This document shows, piece after piece, positions 1-10,075 of a DNA stretch of 64,000 bases. Location of the stretch: contig NZ_AZSJ01000003.1 of assembly GCF_000516555.1 (NCBI RefSeq), positions 1,074,066 through 1,138,065 on the forward strand, written 5' to 3'. A model generated the notes under the pieces. It made no database searches. It saw only the letters and a list, made by a program, of their open reading frames with translations, and was not told where the DNA came from. Position 1 is the stretch's first letter. Every line of letters begins with the position of its first letter. This DNA is from Afipia sp. P52-10 (GTDB lineage Bacteria; Pseudomonadota; Alphaproteobacteria; Rhizobiales; Xanthobacteraceae). The translations under genes were made by a program, and so were the position numbers.

Positions 1-408
1 TTCCAGGGCAATGACCGGGCGGCCGATCGCCGCCGGGGCTTCGGGCTTTGCCATGCCAAGCCCCGCCTTCGCGGGCAAGGCCTTTTCCTTCCGGCTCGAT
101 TTTGGCAATTTCTCGGCCATGCCGAGCAGGCGCTCACGCCGGTCCATCTCGGCCCAGACATCCTGCGGCCGAACGCCCGCGGCAGCCCACAATACGGCAA
201 GATTGTAGAGCAGGTCGGCGCTCTCGCGGACCACCGCGTCGGTATCGCCCTTCATAGCGTCGATCACGACTTCGATGGCCTCTTCGGCCAGCTTCTGCGC
301 CATCTTGGCCTGACCGCGCTGGAACAGCCGGGCGGTCCGCGACGTATGGGGATCGAGCCCCTTCGCTGCGACGATCGCCTCGTAAAGCCGGTCAACCGAA
401 TCAGTCAT
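1..408 (-). CDS. hisE: Phosphoribosyl-ATP pyrophosphohydrolase, 3' end beyond window
   Basis: Second step of histidine biosynthesis: hydrolysis of phosphoribosyl-ATP to phosphoribosyl-AMP and pyrophosphate in the cytoplasm. The gene starts with ATG at 408 and reads without a stop to position 1, so 136 residues are visible and the end lies outside the window. The MazG-like metal-binding helices are clear: KLAEEAIEVVIDA (about residues 39-51) and RESADLLYNLAVL (about 61-73). After about residue 100, where typical HisE proteins end soon, the frame continues with a Lys/Ala/Pro-rich tail of at least 35 residues. This could be a natural C-terminal extension. The neighbouring his genes would be to the left of the window on the same strand. 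Confidence 0.9.
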   Translation of the reverse strand, partial: MTDSVDRLYEAIVAAKGLDPHTSRTARLFQRGQAKMAQKLAEEAIEVVIDAMKGDTDAVVRESADLLYNLAVLWAAAGVRPQDVWAEMDRRERLLGMAEKLPKSSRKEKALPAKAGLGMAKPEAPAAIGRPVIALE

Positions 409-565
409 GGAACCGAGACTAGTCGAAAGTCATGGCACGGGTGTTAACATTCAATGATGCATCACGCGAATTCCGGCGCATTGATGTCGCCCGGTTCGTC
501 GGATGCGCCAGCATCGAACACCGCGACACCCCTGTCAGGGAAGCAGCCGTCGAGACCGATGGCTC

Positions 566-1015
566 TCACCAGCGATGATGGTGGCGGCGATGATAATAGG
601 GATGGTGATGCCGGAACTGCGGACCGGGCGCGTAGACACCGTAACCGTAGCCGTAGCCGTAGGGACGGCCATAACCGTAGTAGCGGGCTCGATAGGCCTC
701 TTCGTAGGCGTCCCGGCGGCGTTCGGCGGCGATGACCGCACCGATCGTACCAATCATCGCTCCCATCATGGCTAATCCGGCCGCATCGCCACGGCGTACG
801 CGGCTGCGCTTGCGGGCGCTGTACGCGATATCGTCGGCAGCGGACGCGACGCGACCGCCCGCAGCCGGTGCCGCGACGGCAGAACTTGCCTCCGCTTCAA
901 AGGATGCGGCAGCCAGAGCGACGATCAGCGCCAGCACGACTGCCCGGCCCGCCGGCAGCGACGCCACAATGCTCGACGCACGACCAAAAGCAGGGCTCAC
1001 ATTTGGGTTCGGCAT
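566..1015 (-). CDS. Small secreted Gly/Tyr/His-rich protein
   Basis: A 149-residue protein of unknown function. An N-terminal hydrophobic segment (about residues 24-45, ending in alanine-rich sequence) looks like a signal peptide or anchor. A second small hydrophobic segment, GLAMMGAMIGTIGAVIAAERR (about 78-98), resembles a glycine-zipper membrane segment. It is followed by alternating Tyr-Gly (about 111-128) and a terminal His-rich stretch rich in HHH triplets. Similar short proteins of rhizobia carry a glycine-zipper plus a Y/G/H tail, but no function is assigned. The gene is isolated: hisE diverges neither in strand nor in spacing, and no operon partner is visible. The His tail could bind metal; this is inference only. 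Confidence 0.6.
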   Translation of the reverse strand: MPNPNVSPAFGRASSIVASLPAGRAVVLALIVALAAASFEAEASSAVAAPAAGGRVASAADDIAYSARKRSRVRRGDAAGLAMMGAMIGTIGAVIAAERRRDAYEEAYRARYYGYGRPYGYGYGYGVYAPGPQFRHHHPYYHRRHHHRW

Positions 1016-1695
1016 CTGATGTCCTCACAACGCCAACACTCACACCGCGATCCGACGCTACGCCAGAACGCCTGAACAAGAACGCCTGAACACGGCGCCG
1101 CCCTGCGTCCACGCTCAAGACAACATGGTGCTCAAGAGACCGCACCTCAAGACACGACCCCGAGCGCGGCATCCGGAGCCACGACGTCCAAAAACACAGC
1201 ATCCGAGCCACGGCACCAGAGCGCCAATGGCAAAGCCCAAACACACGGTCCTGCCATAACCAGGATCGAGGTCCGGATATGATACGTCACGGCCGCAAGC
1301 ATCGTCAGCGGACGATGAACACGACTTGAACAACGGTGGCCTCGCCTGCGACCTTTCGTCCCTTCGCATGACGCCACCGAAACGTGATCCGGCCATCATC
1401 TCGGACCAGATGTGGGCCGGCTCCGATCGCCCGCCGAACGCGGGATATTCCTCGACGCTCGTCACCGGACGGACCGGAGCCTGGAACGAATGCGTCGCGC
1501 TTTGACCGTCAGCGCCATCATCGGCCTTGGCTTTCACATCTCGACGCAACGTGCCGAGGGCTTTTGATCATCCGGGTGTGGGTCATCATGTCCCGACACC
1601 AAGATCTCCGACAAAACTGCGCCAGATCGGCCGGTGCGACTTGCATCAATCGGGCGGTCGCTGCAAAAGAGGCACTTTCAAACGGCGTGCGTACG
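1016..1695. other. 680-nt non-coding stretch with short direct repeats
   Basis: No convincing gene. Open frames on both strands have unrelated composition and no recognisable product. The plus-strand frame that continues upstream of the binding-protein gene lacks sense before the signal peptide at 1696. The stretch contains a perfect tandem duplication of a 14-nt unit (1065-1078 and 1079-1092) and several copies of CTCAAGA around 1110-1155. Its base composition is less GC-skewed than the coding DNA around it. It may hold the promoters of the two flanking genes. Confidence 0.5.
1065..1092. repeat. Tandem duplication of a 14-nt unit
   Basis: The unit AGAACGCCTGAACA occurs twice head to tail with no spacer. 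It lies in the non-coding region upstream of the minus-strand secreted protein gene. Two units only; probably a replication-slippage product. Confidence 0.7.
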
Positions 1696-2727
1696 ATGCG
1701 TGTTCTATTAACCCGACGAAGCGTCCTCTCCGCGAGCGCCAGCATCCTGGCACTCCTCGCCGCACCGGCCGCCGCCCAGACCGCAACCCCTGTCCGCTTC
1801 TGCCTCGACCGGCGGATCGACGGCGCAGCCGCTCCGTTCGTGCTTGCGGCGGACCGCGGCCTTTACAGGTCCGAAGGCATCGAGGTCACGACGACCATCG
1901 CCACGGGGTCGCAGGACACCATCGCCCGGCTCGCCAAGGGCGCCGCCGATCTCGCGGTGGTCGATTTCAACGAACTGATCCGCTACCGCGATAAGCCGGA
2001 CACGGCGGCGCTGAAGGCCGTGTTCATCTTTCACAACGAGAACGGTTACGCGATCGTCGCCCGTCGCAGCCGCGGCGTCGAGAACCTGACCGACCTGGCC
2101 GGCAAGACGCTCGGCGCCGCCGATGGCGACCTCGGCATTCACCTGTGGCCGATGCTCGCCAAGCAGAACAAGGTCGATATCGCCAAGGTGAAGATCGAGA
2201 AGATCGGCGCGGCGGTGCGCGAGCCGATGCTTTCGGCGGGCCAGATCGATGCCGTCAGCGGCTTGTCGTACGCATCGGCGCTGAACCTGCGCGACCGCGG
2301 CATTCCCGGCTCAGACCTGGTGGTGCTGCGCTTCGCCGACTTCGGCGACCGGTCCTACGGACAGGCGATCGTCGTCAATCCGGACTTCGCCGCGACGAAG
2401 CCGGAGGCTGTCGGTGCTTTTCTGCGCGCTTTGACCCTTGGCATCCGGCTGGCGGTCAAGGAACCAGCCCGCGCGATCGACGACGTGATGAACCAGATGG
2501 ACTCCAGCTCACGCGAATTGGAGCGCGAACGGCTGCGCGTCGTGCTGCACGACAACATCATGACACCGGACGTCCAGCGCGACGGGCTTGGCAGCGTCAG
2601 CCAGGAGCGCTTCGACACCGCCGTCGCATGGATCGGCGCCGATTACAAATTCCGCAAGCTGCCGGTGCTTGCCGAGCTGTTCGACGGTGCTTTCCTTCCG
2701 TCCCACGGATCGCGTAAGATCAACTGA
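1696..2727 (+). CDS. Periplasmic substrate-binding protein, NMT1/SsuA-like
   Basis: A 343-residue exported binding protein of the NMT1/TauA/SsuA family, which captures small organic solutes (sulfonates, nitrate, pyrimidine precursors) for an ABC importer. The frame is open further upstream, but the ATG at 1696 directly precedes a clean signal peptide with a twin-arginine-like start (LTRRSVLSASASILALLAAPAAAQ), so I place the start here. Residues about 35-60 (FVLAADRGLYRSEGIEVTT) are the typical first strand-helix of the family, and AAREPMLSAGQIDAV-type segments follow. No permease or ATPase gene is adjacent: the next gene is an unrelated exporter after a repeat-filled gap. It therefore appears to be an orphan binding protein. 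Substrate unknown. Confidence 0.75.
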   Translation: MRVLLTRRSVLSASASILALLAAPAAAQTATPVRFCLDRRIDGAAAPFVLAADRGLYRSEGIEVTTTIATGSQDTIARLAKGAADLAVVDFNELIRYRDKPDTAALKAVFIFHNENGYAIVARRSRGVENLTDLAGKTLGAADGDLGIHLWPMLAKQNKVDIAKVKIEKIGAAVREPMLSAGQIDAVSGLSYASALNLRDRGIPGSDLVVLRFADFGDRSYGQAIVVNPDFAATKPEAVGAFLRALTLGIRLAVKEPARAIDDVMNQMDSSSRELERERLRVVLHDNIMTPDVQRDGLGSVSQERFDTAVAWIGADYKFRKLPVLAELFDGAFLPSHGSRKIN

Positions 2728-2740
2728 CCTGTTTCGGTTC

Positions 2741-2816
2741 TAGTGGAGCGGATTTGATATTCGCATCCCACTAGCCGTAGCTGCGCTATGCGAATGTCAA
2801 ATCCAAAGCTCCACTA
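2741..2816. repeat. Inverted-repeat hairpin element A
   Basis: The left arm (2741-2766, starting TAGTGGAGCGGATTTGA) is the reverse complement, with a few mismatches, of the right arm (2788-2816, ending CTCCACTA). The transcript would form a long hairpin. I recall very similar intergenic sequences in Bradyrhizobium genomes. It immediately follows the binding-protein gene and may act as a transcription end or mRNA stabiliser. Confidence 0.75.
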
Positions 2817-2833
2817 AGCTATTAGGCTTGCTT

Positions 2834-2903
2834 GTGGTTCTTTGATTCCAACATTTGCAAATATCGTTGGCGCAATGGGATGCAAATGTTGGAATCGAAC
2901 CAC
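2834..2903. repeat. Inverted-repeat hairpin element B
   Basis: The left arm GTGGTTCTTTGATTCCAACA... (2834-2859) pairs with the right arm TGCAAATGTTGGAATCGAAC... (2881-2903), almost perfectly apart from a short indel. It lies 17 nt after element A and ends 14 nt before the ABC exporter start codon. The upstream in-frame ATG at 2855 falls inside this hairpin, which argues against using it as the gene start. Confidence 0.75.
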
Positions 2904-2917
2904 TAGCGCGATCACCC

Positions 2918-4747
2918 ATGTCCCTCCTCCGCCTTTATGGCCGCGTCCTCGAGTCGCTCGGGTCGGAAGCCCGGCTCGGCTGGCTGCTCGCCTTTGCCAA
3001 CGTTCTGCTGGCGATCGCCCAGTTCGCCGAACCAGTGCTGTTCGGCTGGATCATCGATGCCCTGACCAATAGCCAGGCGACGGCAAACCGGGCGACCATC
3101 TCGACCACGATCTGGCCGCTGCTCGGCGCCTGGGTCGCGTTCGGCCTGTTCACCATCGTCTGCAGCGCCGTGGTCGCGCTGCATGCGGACCGGCTCGCGC
3201 ATCGTCGCCGCCAGGCGATCCTGGCCAGCTATTTCGACCATATCCTGCAGCTTCCGCTGACCTACCATACCGGCGTTCACTCCGGCCGGCTGATGAAGGT
3301 CATGCTGCAGGGGACCGACGCGCTGTGGCGGATCTGGCTGTCCTTCTTCCGGGAGCATTTCGCCTCGATCATGTCGCTGATCGTGCTGCTGCCGCTATCG
3401 CTCTACTTGAACTGGCGGCTCGCGATCATCCTGTTCATTCTCTGCGTCGTCTTCACCGTGCTGACCACCATCGTCGTGCGCAAGACCCATGGCATGCAGA
3501 ACGAGGTCGAGGACTACTATTCCGACCTGGCCGCGCGCGCCTCGGACGCGCTCGGCAATGTGGCGCTGGTGCAGAGCTTCGTCCGCATCGACGCCGAGGT
3601 GCAGGACCTGCGCAAGGTGTCCAGCAAGCTGCTGTCGGTGCAGATGCCGGTGCTGTCGTGGTGGGCGCTGGTGTCGGTCATGACTCGCGCATCGACGACG
3701 ATCACGATCCTCGCGATCTTCGTCGTCGGCGTCGTGCTCTATGGGCAAGGCCTCGCCACGATCGGCGAGATCGTCATGTTCGTCAATTTCGCCACCATGC
3801 TGATCGCCAAGCTGGAACAGGTGGTCGGCTTCATCAATTCAATCTTCATGGAAGCGCCGCGTCTGCAGCAGTTCTACGAGGTGCTGGATGCGACACCGGC
3901 GGTGCGCGACCGCCCCGACGCGATCGATCCCGGCCGTCTCTCCGGCCTGGTCGAGTTCAACGACGTCTCGTTCTCCTATGATGGCAAGCGCCCCGCGGTC
4001 GAGGATCTGTCATTCACCGCCCTGCCGGGCGAAACGATCGCGCTGGTCGGACCGACCGGCGCCGGCAAATCGACGGCGATCGCGCTGCTGCATCGCGCCT
4101 TCGATCCTCAGTCCGGCATTATCAAGATCGACGGCATGGATATCCGTGGGCTGACACTGTCTGCCCTGCGGCGGAACATCGGCGTCGTGTTTCAGGAAGC
4201 GCTGCTGTTCAATCGCTCGATCGCCGAGAACCTGCGGGTCGGCAAACCCGACGCGACCGAGGCGGAGATGCGCGTCGCGGCCACTCGCGCCCAGGCGATC
4301 GAATTCATCGACCGTGGCGAGCAGAAGTTCGAGACCAACGCCGGTGAGCGCGGCCGCATGCTCTCCGGCGGCGAACGCCAGCGCCTGTCGATCGCACGCG
4401 CCCTGCTCAAGGATCCGCCGATCCTGATCCTGGACGAAGCCACCAGTGCACTCGATGCCGTGACGGAAGCAAAGGTCAACGCTGCTCTCGATGAGGTGAT
4501 GAAGGGGCGCACCACCTTCGTCATCGCCCATCGCCTGTCCACCATTCGCAATGCGACGCGAATCCTCGTGTTCCAGAACGGCCGCGTGATCGAGAGCGGA
4601 ACGTTCGACGAACTGGTGGCGCGCGGCGGGCATTTCGCCGATCTCGCTCGTGCGCAATTCATGGTTCAGGAACAGACCGAAGCGGAGGCCTCGGCACTGC
4701 TCGAACAAGCGGCCACAGCAGACGCGCAGGCGAAGGCCGAAATTTAG
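2918..4747 (+). CDS. Glucan-type ABC exporter, fused permease-ATPase (ChvA/NdvA-like)
   Basis: A 609-residue half-transporter: membrane domain (about residues 1-330, six helices) followed by the nucleotide-binding domain. The N-terminus ([15 protein letters not shown]... then [14 protein letters not shown]) resembles the Agrobacterium/Rhizobium ChvA/NdvA proteins that export cyclic beta-1,2-glucan. Walker A is GPTGAGKST (about 377-385), the signature is [14 protein letters not shown], and Walker B is [12 protein letters not shown]. The start at 2918 is preferred over 2855 because the latter lies in a hairpin repeat and adds 21 unrelated residues. No glucan synthase (ndvB/chvB) is in the window, so the substrate is inferred from similarity only. 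A lipid or other polysaccharide is possible. Confidence 0.8.
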   Translation: MSLLRLYGRVLESLGSEARLGWLLAFANVLLAIAQFAEPVLFGWIIDALTNSQATANRATISTTIWPLLGAWVAFGLFTIVCSAVVALHADRLAHRRRQAILASYFDHILQLPLTYHTGVHSGRLMKVMLQGTDALWRIWLSFFREHFASIMSLIVLLPLSLYLNWRLAIILFILCVVFTVLTTIVVRKTHGMQNEVEDYYSDLAARASDALGNVALVQSFVRIDAEVQDLRKVSSKLLSVQMPVLSWWALVSVMTRASTTITILAIFVVGVVLYGQGLATIGEIVMFVNFATMLIAKLEQVVGFINSIFMEAPRLQQFYEVLDATPAVRDRPDAIDPGRLSGLVEFNDVSFSYDGKRPAVEDLSFTALPGETIALVGPTGAGKSTAIALLHRAFDPQSGIIKIDGMDIRGLTLSALRRNIGVVFQEALLFNRSIAENLRVGKPDATEAEMRVAATRAQAIEFIDRGEQKFETNAGERGRMLSGGERQRLSIARALLKDPPILILDEATSALDAVTEAKVNAALDEVMKGRTTFVIAHRLSTIRNATRILVFQNGRVIESGTFDELVARGGHFADLARAQFMVQEQTEAEASALLEQAATADAQAKAEI

Positions 4748-4981
4748 CCACTTTCACAGGAAAATCGGTGGTGACGGCTTGGATTCTCGGCTTTCGGCTG
4801 AGGAGAGTTTTGTTACAATGCCGTACCGCTTTGCGATGAAGCCCAGGCGGGCCGCTCTCGCGGGTGCGATATCCGGAAGCCGGAAGGTTTTGGAAACCGA
4901 TTGCGCCCACACTAACGATCCAGCAGCGCTGTATCGGATCTGAAGCATCAGGACTTTGTTTCGACAAACCGGAACCGGATC

Positions 4982-6505
4982 GTGCATCATCTGTCAAAAG
5001 CGATTTTCAGCCGTCTCCCAGTTCTGGTCCTGCTTGCGTCGGCCGCTCTGCTGACGGCCGCGCGCCCTGCACAATCGGAAGCGATGATTGTCGCTGAAGC
5101 CGACACCGGCAAGGTGATCTATGCCGAGAACGCGACCCATCCCTGGTATCCGGCCTCCACCACCAAGCTGATGACGCTGTATGTTGCGCTGAAAGCGGTC
5201 AAGGAACGCCGCCTGACGCTGGACAAGCTTCTGACGGTGTCGCCGATCGCAGCCGCCCAGGCCCCTTCGAAGATGGGGTTCAGGCCCGGCACCACCGTCA
5301 CGCTCGAAAACGCGCTGGCCATGGTGATGGTCAAGTCGGCCAACGACATGGCGGTGGTGGTCGCGGAGGGCGTGTCGGGATCGATCGAGAAATTCGCCGA
5401 CGAGATGAACCGCCAGGCGCAGCGGCTCGGCATGACACAGACGAGCTACGTCAATCCGAACGGACTGCCCGCCGAAGGCCAGATCACCTCGGCGCGCGAC
5501 ATGGCGATCCTCGCACGGGCGATCATCCGCGATCTGCCCGAGTACGAATACTATACCCACATTCCGGCGATCAAATTCGGCCGCCGCATCACCCGCAACT
5601 ACAACAGCCTGATCGGGCGCTACCCGGGCGCCGACGGCATGAAGACCGGCTTCATCTGCGCGTCGGGCTTCAACCTTGTCGCATCCGCCACCCGCAACGG
5701 CCGGCGGCTGATCGCCGTCGTCCTCGGTGCGCCGTCTGCGACGATCCGTGCCGCCAAGGCCGCGCAACTGCTCGAACGCGGCTTCGGCCAGAGCGGCCTG
5801 TCCTGGCTGACGCCATCGATGGGTACGCTGGCTTCGATGGAGCCGATCGCCGCCCCGCCGCCGAACCTGCGCGACGATATGTGCGGGCCGAAGCGGAAGC
5901 GGCCGGGCCTCGAATCCGATGACGACAATGCCACCATCGCCGCCAACAGTGGCACCAGCGATAACGGCGACATCGGCTTCTCGCTGTTCGCATCGACATC
6001 CGGCACCGGCGCGATGAAGCCCTCGGACATGCTGGCGCTACCGCAAACCGCGGGCGAGCCGATGATCGTTTACACCGGCCCCAAGCGGACCGGCGCCGAG
6101 TTGATCGCTGCCGTTGAGGCCGATGAGGCGAGCCAGACGCCGAAAGGCAAGAAGGGCAAGAAGAGCCTCAAACTGCAGGTGACGACCGAGGCCAAGACCG
6201 ATACGAAGCTTGACCCGAAGGCTTCGGCCAAGCCGGCTGCGTTGAAGAAGCAGGCGGCCAAGAACGATCCCAAACCGAACCTGACGATTGCAAAGCCCGA
6301 TCCCGCCAAACTTGCACCGGCAAAGCCCGCTGCTGCGGCGGCGAAGGGTGGCGGCAAGCCTGAAGCCAAGCCGGCAACGGCCGCCAAGAATGGGGCCAAG
6401 AACAGCGTCAATAGCGTGAAGGATAGCGCCAAGGCCGCCGCCGCCGCCAAGCCCGTACCCAGCAAGCCAAAGCCGGCCGCGAAGGATGCCAGCAAGGGCA
6501 ACTGA
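4982..6505 (+). CDS. D-alanyl-D-alanine carboxypeptidase (PBP5/6 family) with long basic tail
   Basis: A periplasmic serine peptidase that trims the terminal D-Ala from murein pentapeptides. It starts at GTG 4982 and opens with a signal peptide (about residues 1-33, ending ARPAQSEA). The three active-site motifs are present: STTK (residues 59-62, nucleophile Ser59), SAN (120-122) and KTG (222-224). The catalytic domain is complete by about residue 270. The rest, especially residues about 390-507, is an Ala/Lys/Pro-rich low-complexity tail instead of the amphipathic membrane anchor usual in DacA. Such tails could bind the cell wall or DNA-like polyanions; function unknown. It is monocistronic by spacing. 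Confidence 0.9.
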   Translation: MHHLSKAIFSRLPVLVLLASAALLTAARPAQSEAMIVAEADTGKVIYAENATHPWYPASTTKLMTLYVALKAVKERRLTLDKLLTVSPIAAAQAPSKMGFRPGTTVTLENALAMVMVKSANDMAVVVAEGVSGSIEKFADEMNRQAQRLGMTQTSYVNPNGLPAEGQITSARDMAILARAIIRDLPEYEYYTHIPAIKFGRRITRNYNSLIGRYPGADGMKTGFICASGFNLVASATRNGRRLIAVVLGAPSATIRAAKAAQLLERGFGQSGLSWLTPSMGTLASMEPIAAPPPNLRDDMCGPKRKRPGLESDDDNATIAANSGTSDNGDIGFSLFASTSGTGAMKPSDMLALPQTAGEPMIVYTGPKRTGAELIAAVEADEASQTPKGKKGKKSLKLQVTTEAKTDTKLDPKASAKPAALKKQAAKNDPKPNLTIAKPDPAKLAPAKPAAAAAKGGGKPEAKPATAAKNGAKNSVNSVKDSAKAAAAAKPVPSKPKPAAKDASKGN

Positions 6506-6694
6506 CATTCGCGGTGTAGACCTTCAACACCACGCGCATCCCGCTGTCCCTCCGACGAAAATCCGATGCGGCCTGATGTCCGCCGCACACGGTGACGCTT
6601 GCCACCTGCACGGCGTTTCCCGATACTGACCGCAAGCATCAGCCCCGAACAGCAATCAATCCGGGGCGCCTATCGTCTGTCGCGGAGGACACCC

Positions 6695-8386
6695 ATGGAT
6701 CGCATCTGGCTCAAGAAATACCCTGCTGGCGTGCCTGCGGACATCGACGTCAACCAGTATTCGTCGCTGGTGGAGCTGCTCGAGGAAAGCTTCAAGACCT
6801 ATGCCGACCGCAAGGCATTCATCTGCATGGACAAGGCGATCACCTATCGCGAGCTGGACGAGATGTCGGTCGCGCTCGGCGCCTATTTGCAAGGCAAGGG
6901 CCTGAAGAAGGGCGCGCGCGTCGCGATCATGCTGCCCAACATCCTGCAGAACCCGGTCGCCTCGGCGGCGGTGCTGCGGGCGGGCTATACCGTCGTCAAC
7001 GTCAATCCGCTCTACACGCCGCGCGAGCTGGAACACCAGCTCACGGATTCCGGTGCCGAAGCGATCATCATCGTCGAGAACTTCGCCACCACCCTGCAAC
7101 AGGTGATCGCAAAGACGCCGATCAAGCACGTCATTCTCGCCTCCATGGGCGATCTGCTCGGCTTCAAGGGCATCATCGTCAATTTCGTGGTCCGTCGGAT
7201 CAAGAAGATGGTGCCGGCATTCTCGCTGCCGCAGGCGGTGCCGTTCAACACCGCGCTGTCGCAAGGGCGCGGCATGACGTTCACCAAACCCACGCTCACC
7301 AACGATGACGTCGCCTTCCTGCAGTACACCGGCGGCACCACCGGCGTTTCCAAGGGCGCGACGCTGCTCCACCGCAACATCCTCGCCAACGTGCTGCAGA
7401 ACGATGCCTGGCTGCAGCCGGCGATCAAAGACATGCCGAAGGACGAGCAATTCCTCGTCGTCTGTGCGCTGCCGCTGTACCATATCTTCGCGCTGACGGC
7501 GTGCTTCCTGCTCGCGGTTCGCGCCGGCGGCGCCAACCTCTTGATCCCGAACCCGCGCGACATCCCCGCCTTCATCGCCGAGCTGAAGAAATATCAGGTC
7601 TCGAGCTTCCCGGCGGTGAATACGCTCTACAACGCGCTGATGCAGCATCCCGACTTCAAGAGCATCGACTTCTCCAAGTTGCGTGCGGCCAATGGCGGCG
7701 GCATGGCGGTGCAGAAGGCCGTGGCCGAGAACTGGGTGAAGTTGACCGGTGCGCCGATCATCGAAGGCTACGGCCTGTCGGAAACCTCGCCGACACTGAC
7801 CTGCAACCCGGCTGACTCCACTGAATATTCCGGCTCGATCGGCATCCCGGTGCCTTCGACCTACATTTCGATCCGCGACGACGACGGCAACGAGGTTCCG
7901 CTCGGCCAGCCTGGCGAAATCTGCGCCAAGGGCCCGCAGGTGATGGCCGGCTATTGGCAACGGCCCGACGAAACCGCAAAGGTGATGACGAGCGACGGCT
8001 TCTTCCGCACCGGCGACATCGGCATCATGAACCCCGACGGCTTCATCAAGATCGTCGATCGCAAGAAGGACATGATCATCGTCTCCGGCTTCAACGTCTA
8101 TCCGAACGAGATCGAGGACGTGATCGCCACTCATCCGGGCGTGCTGGAATGCGCGGTGATCGGCGTGCCGGACGCGAAGTCCACCGAGGCGGTCAAGGCC
8201 TTCGTGGTCAAGAAAGACCCGAACCTCACCGCCGACGACATCATCAAGCACTGCGCCAAGCAGCTGACCAACTACAAGGTGCCGAAGCAGATCGAATTCC
8301 GCACCGAGCTGCCGAAGACCAACGTCGGCAAGATTCTTCGCCGCGCGCTGCGCGACGAGAAGAAACCGGAGCAGGCCGCGGCCTGA
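6695..8386 (+). CDS. fadD: Long-chain fatty acid-CoA ligase
   Basis: A 563-residue ANL-superfamily enzyme that activates fatty acids to acyl-CoA through an acyl-adenylate. Visible motifs: the P-loop [12 protein letters not shown] (about residues 210-222), [10 protein letters not shown] (about 358-367), the hinge-region TGDIG and DRKKDMI, and the C-terminal lysine in [11 protein letters not shown]. The frame is open upstream, but ATG 6695 is preceded by GCGGAGGA at a good distance and begins [10 protein letters not shown], typical of FadD. It is followed after 23 nt by glycerol kinase on the same strand. The two may be co-transcribed and would together process products of lipid breakdown (fatty acids and glycerol). 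Confidence 0.92.
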   Translation: MDRIWLKKYPAGVPADIDVNQYSSLVELLEESFKTYADRKAFICMDKAITYRELDEMSVALGAYLQGKGLKKGARVAIMLPNILQNPVASAAVLRAGYTVVNVNPLYTPRELEHQLTDSGAEAIIIVENFATTLQQVIAKTPIKHVILASMGDLLGFKGIIVNFVVRRIKKMVPAFSLPQAVPFNTALSQGRGMTFTKPTLTNDDVAFLQYTGGTTGVSKGATLLHRNILANVLQNDAWLQPAIKDMPKDEQFLVVCALPLYHIFALTACFLLAVRAGGANLLIPNPRDIPAFIAELKKYQVSSFPAVNTLYNALMQHPDFKSIDFSKLRAANGGGMAVQKAVAENWVKLTGAPIIEGYGLSETSPTLTCNPADSTEYSGSIGIPVPSTYISIRDDDGNEVPLGQPGEICAKGPQVMAGYWQRPDETAKVMTSDGFFRTGDIGIMNPDGFIKIVDRKKDMIIVSGFNVYPNEIEDVIATHPGVLECAVIGVPDAKSTEAVKAFVVKKDPNLTADDIIKHCAKQLTNYKVPKQIEFRTELPKTNVGKILRRALRDEKKPEQAAA

Positions 8387-8409
8387 ACCGTAGCGGCGCG
8401 AAGGTTCGC

Positions 8410-9915
8410 ATGGCTTCCCTCGTCCTCGCGATCGACCAGGGCACGACATCCTCGCGCGCGATCCTGTTCCGCGGCGATATTTCCATCGCCGCGGTGGCGC
8501 AGCGGGAATTCCCGCAGCATTTCCCCGCCTCCGGCTGGGTCGAGCACGAGCCGGAGGACATCTGGGCAACGACGATCGCGACCTGCCGCGAGGCGGTCGC
8601 CAAGGCCAATGTCGCCGCAGCCGACATCGCCGCGATCGGCATCACCAACCAGCGCGAGACGACGCTGGTGTGGGATCGCGCCACCGGCAAGGCGATCCAC
8701 CGTGCCATCGTCTGGCAGGACCGCCGCACCGCCGATATCTGCGCGCGGCTGAAGGCCGATGGCCACGAGCGCGCGATCTCCGCCAGGACTGGCCTGATCA
8801 TCGATCCCTACTTCTCAGGCACCAAGGTCGCCTGGATCCTCGACAACGTGCCCGGCGCCCGCGCGCGGGCCGAGCGCGGCGAGCTGCTGTTCGGCACCGT
8901 CGACTGCTACCTGCTGTGGCGGCTGACCGGCGGCGCTGTGCATGCGACCGACGCCACCAACGCCTCGCGCACGCTGCTGTTCAACATCCACACCGGCGAC
9001 TGGGACGACGAACTGCTGCGGCTTCTCAATGTGCCGCGCAGCATGCTGCCCGTCGTCCGCGACTCTGCGACGCTGTTCGGCGAAACCGTCCCCGACCTGC
9101 TCGGCGGCACGATCGCCATTCGCGGCATCGCCGGCGATCAGCAAGCGGCGACGATCGGCCAGGCCTGCTTCGCACCGGGGATGATGAAGTCCACCTACGG
9201 CACCGGCTGCTTCGCGCTGCTCAACACCGGCACGACGCCCGTGGCGTCGCAGAACAAGCTGCTCACCACCATCGCCTACCAGCTCGACGGCAAGCGCACC
9301 TATGCGCTGGAAGGCTCGATCTTCATCGCCGGCTCCGCGGTGCAGTGGCTGCGCGATGGCCTCGGCATCATCAAGGACGCACGCGAGAGCGGCCCGCTCG
9401 CCGACGCCGCCGATCCAACGCAAGACGTCTACCTCGTGCCAGCCTTCGTCGGCCTCGGCGCACCGTACTGGAATCCCGACGTGCGCGGCGGCCTGTTCGG
9501 CCTGACCCGCGGCACCGGGCCGAAGGAGCTGGCGCGCGCGGCGCTGGAGAGCGTGTGCTACCAGACCAGCGACTTGTGGGGGGCCATGCGCGCCGACTGG
9601 CCGGGTGCCGCGACCGCCAACACGGTGCTGCGTGTCGATGGCGGCATGACCGCCTCCGACTGGACCATGCAGCGGCTCGCCGACTTGCTCGATGCGCCGG
9701 TGGACCGGCCGGTGATCCAGGAGACGACAGCGCTCGGGGCGGCCTATCTCGCCGGGCTCAATGCCGGCGTCTTTCCCGAACCGGCGCGCTTTGCCGACAA
9801 CTGGCGGCTGGAGCGCCGCTTCGAGCCTGCGATGAGCGTGGAAACCCGCAACCGCAAGCTGAGGGGCTGGAGCAAGGCCGTGGCCGGCGTGCTGGCAAGC
9901 GATCCCGGCGCTTGA
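8410..9915 (+). CDS. glpK: Glycerol kinase
   Basis: A 501-residue FGGY-family kinase converting glycerol and ATP to glycerol-3-phosphate. It begins with the N-terminal phosphate-binding loop [20 protein letters not shown]. The FGGY signature regions are present, for example [12 protein letters not shown] (about residues 262-273) and the C-terminal [17 protein letters not shown]. Length equals the family norm. The start is the first ATG after the fadD stop. No glpF or glpD is nearby, so the substrate presumably enters by another route or comes from lipid hydrolysis. Confidence 0.95.
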   Translation: MASLVLAIDQGTTSSRAILFRGDISIAAVAQREFPQHFPASGWVEHEPEDIWATTIATCREAVAKANVAAADIAAIGITNQRETTLVWDRATGKAIHRAIVWQDRRTADICARLKADGHERAISARTGLIIDPYFSGTKVAWILDNVPGARARAERGELLFGTVDCYLLWRLTGGAVHATDATNASRTLLFNIHTGDWDDELLRLLNVPRSMLPVVRDSATLFGETVPDLLGGTIAIRGIAGDQQAATIGQACFAPGMMKSTYGTGCFALLNTGTTPVASQNKLLTTIAYQLDGKRTYALEGSIFIAGSAVQWLRDGLGIIKDARESGPLADAADPTQDVYLVPAFVGLGAPYWNPDVRGGLFGLTRGTGPKELARAALESVCYQTSDLWGAMRADWPGAATANTVLRVDGGMTASDWTMQRLADLLDAPVDRPVIQETTALGAAYLAGLNAGVFPEPARFADNWRLERRFEPAMSVETRNRKLRGWSKAVAGVLASDPGA

Positions 9916-10075
9916 TGCCGACGGTGCGCGCAGTTGTCGCGATGGCGCCAATCTCGGTCAATTGGCGTCCCGGGTATTAGGAAAGTCTTTGTTCCTTCGC
10001 GGCTACGGTCAAGCCGTTCGCTTTCCAACGGGACAAACAACCCGTCCATCCCCTTAACCTTTTCAGAGCGTAATC

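Noticed and set aside
1115-1549. 144-codon minus-strand frame in the gap before the binding protein
   Set aside because: No signal peptide, domain or plausible SD; composition differs from true genes in the window and it overlaps low-complexity repeats.
4818-4943. 41-codon frame with a good SD between the ABC exporter and the carboxypeptidase
   Set aside because: An SD-like GAGGAGAG precedes it, but the product is basic and featureless and the length gives no power to call a gene.
6656-8569. 637-codon open frame opposite fadD
   Set aside because: Antisense to fadD and the start of glpK, with no recognisable domain.
9945-9970. Terminator after glpK formed by GGCGCCAAT / ATTGGCGTC
   Set aside because: The stem is short with a long loop and no T-tract follows, so I did not list it as a terminator.
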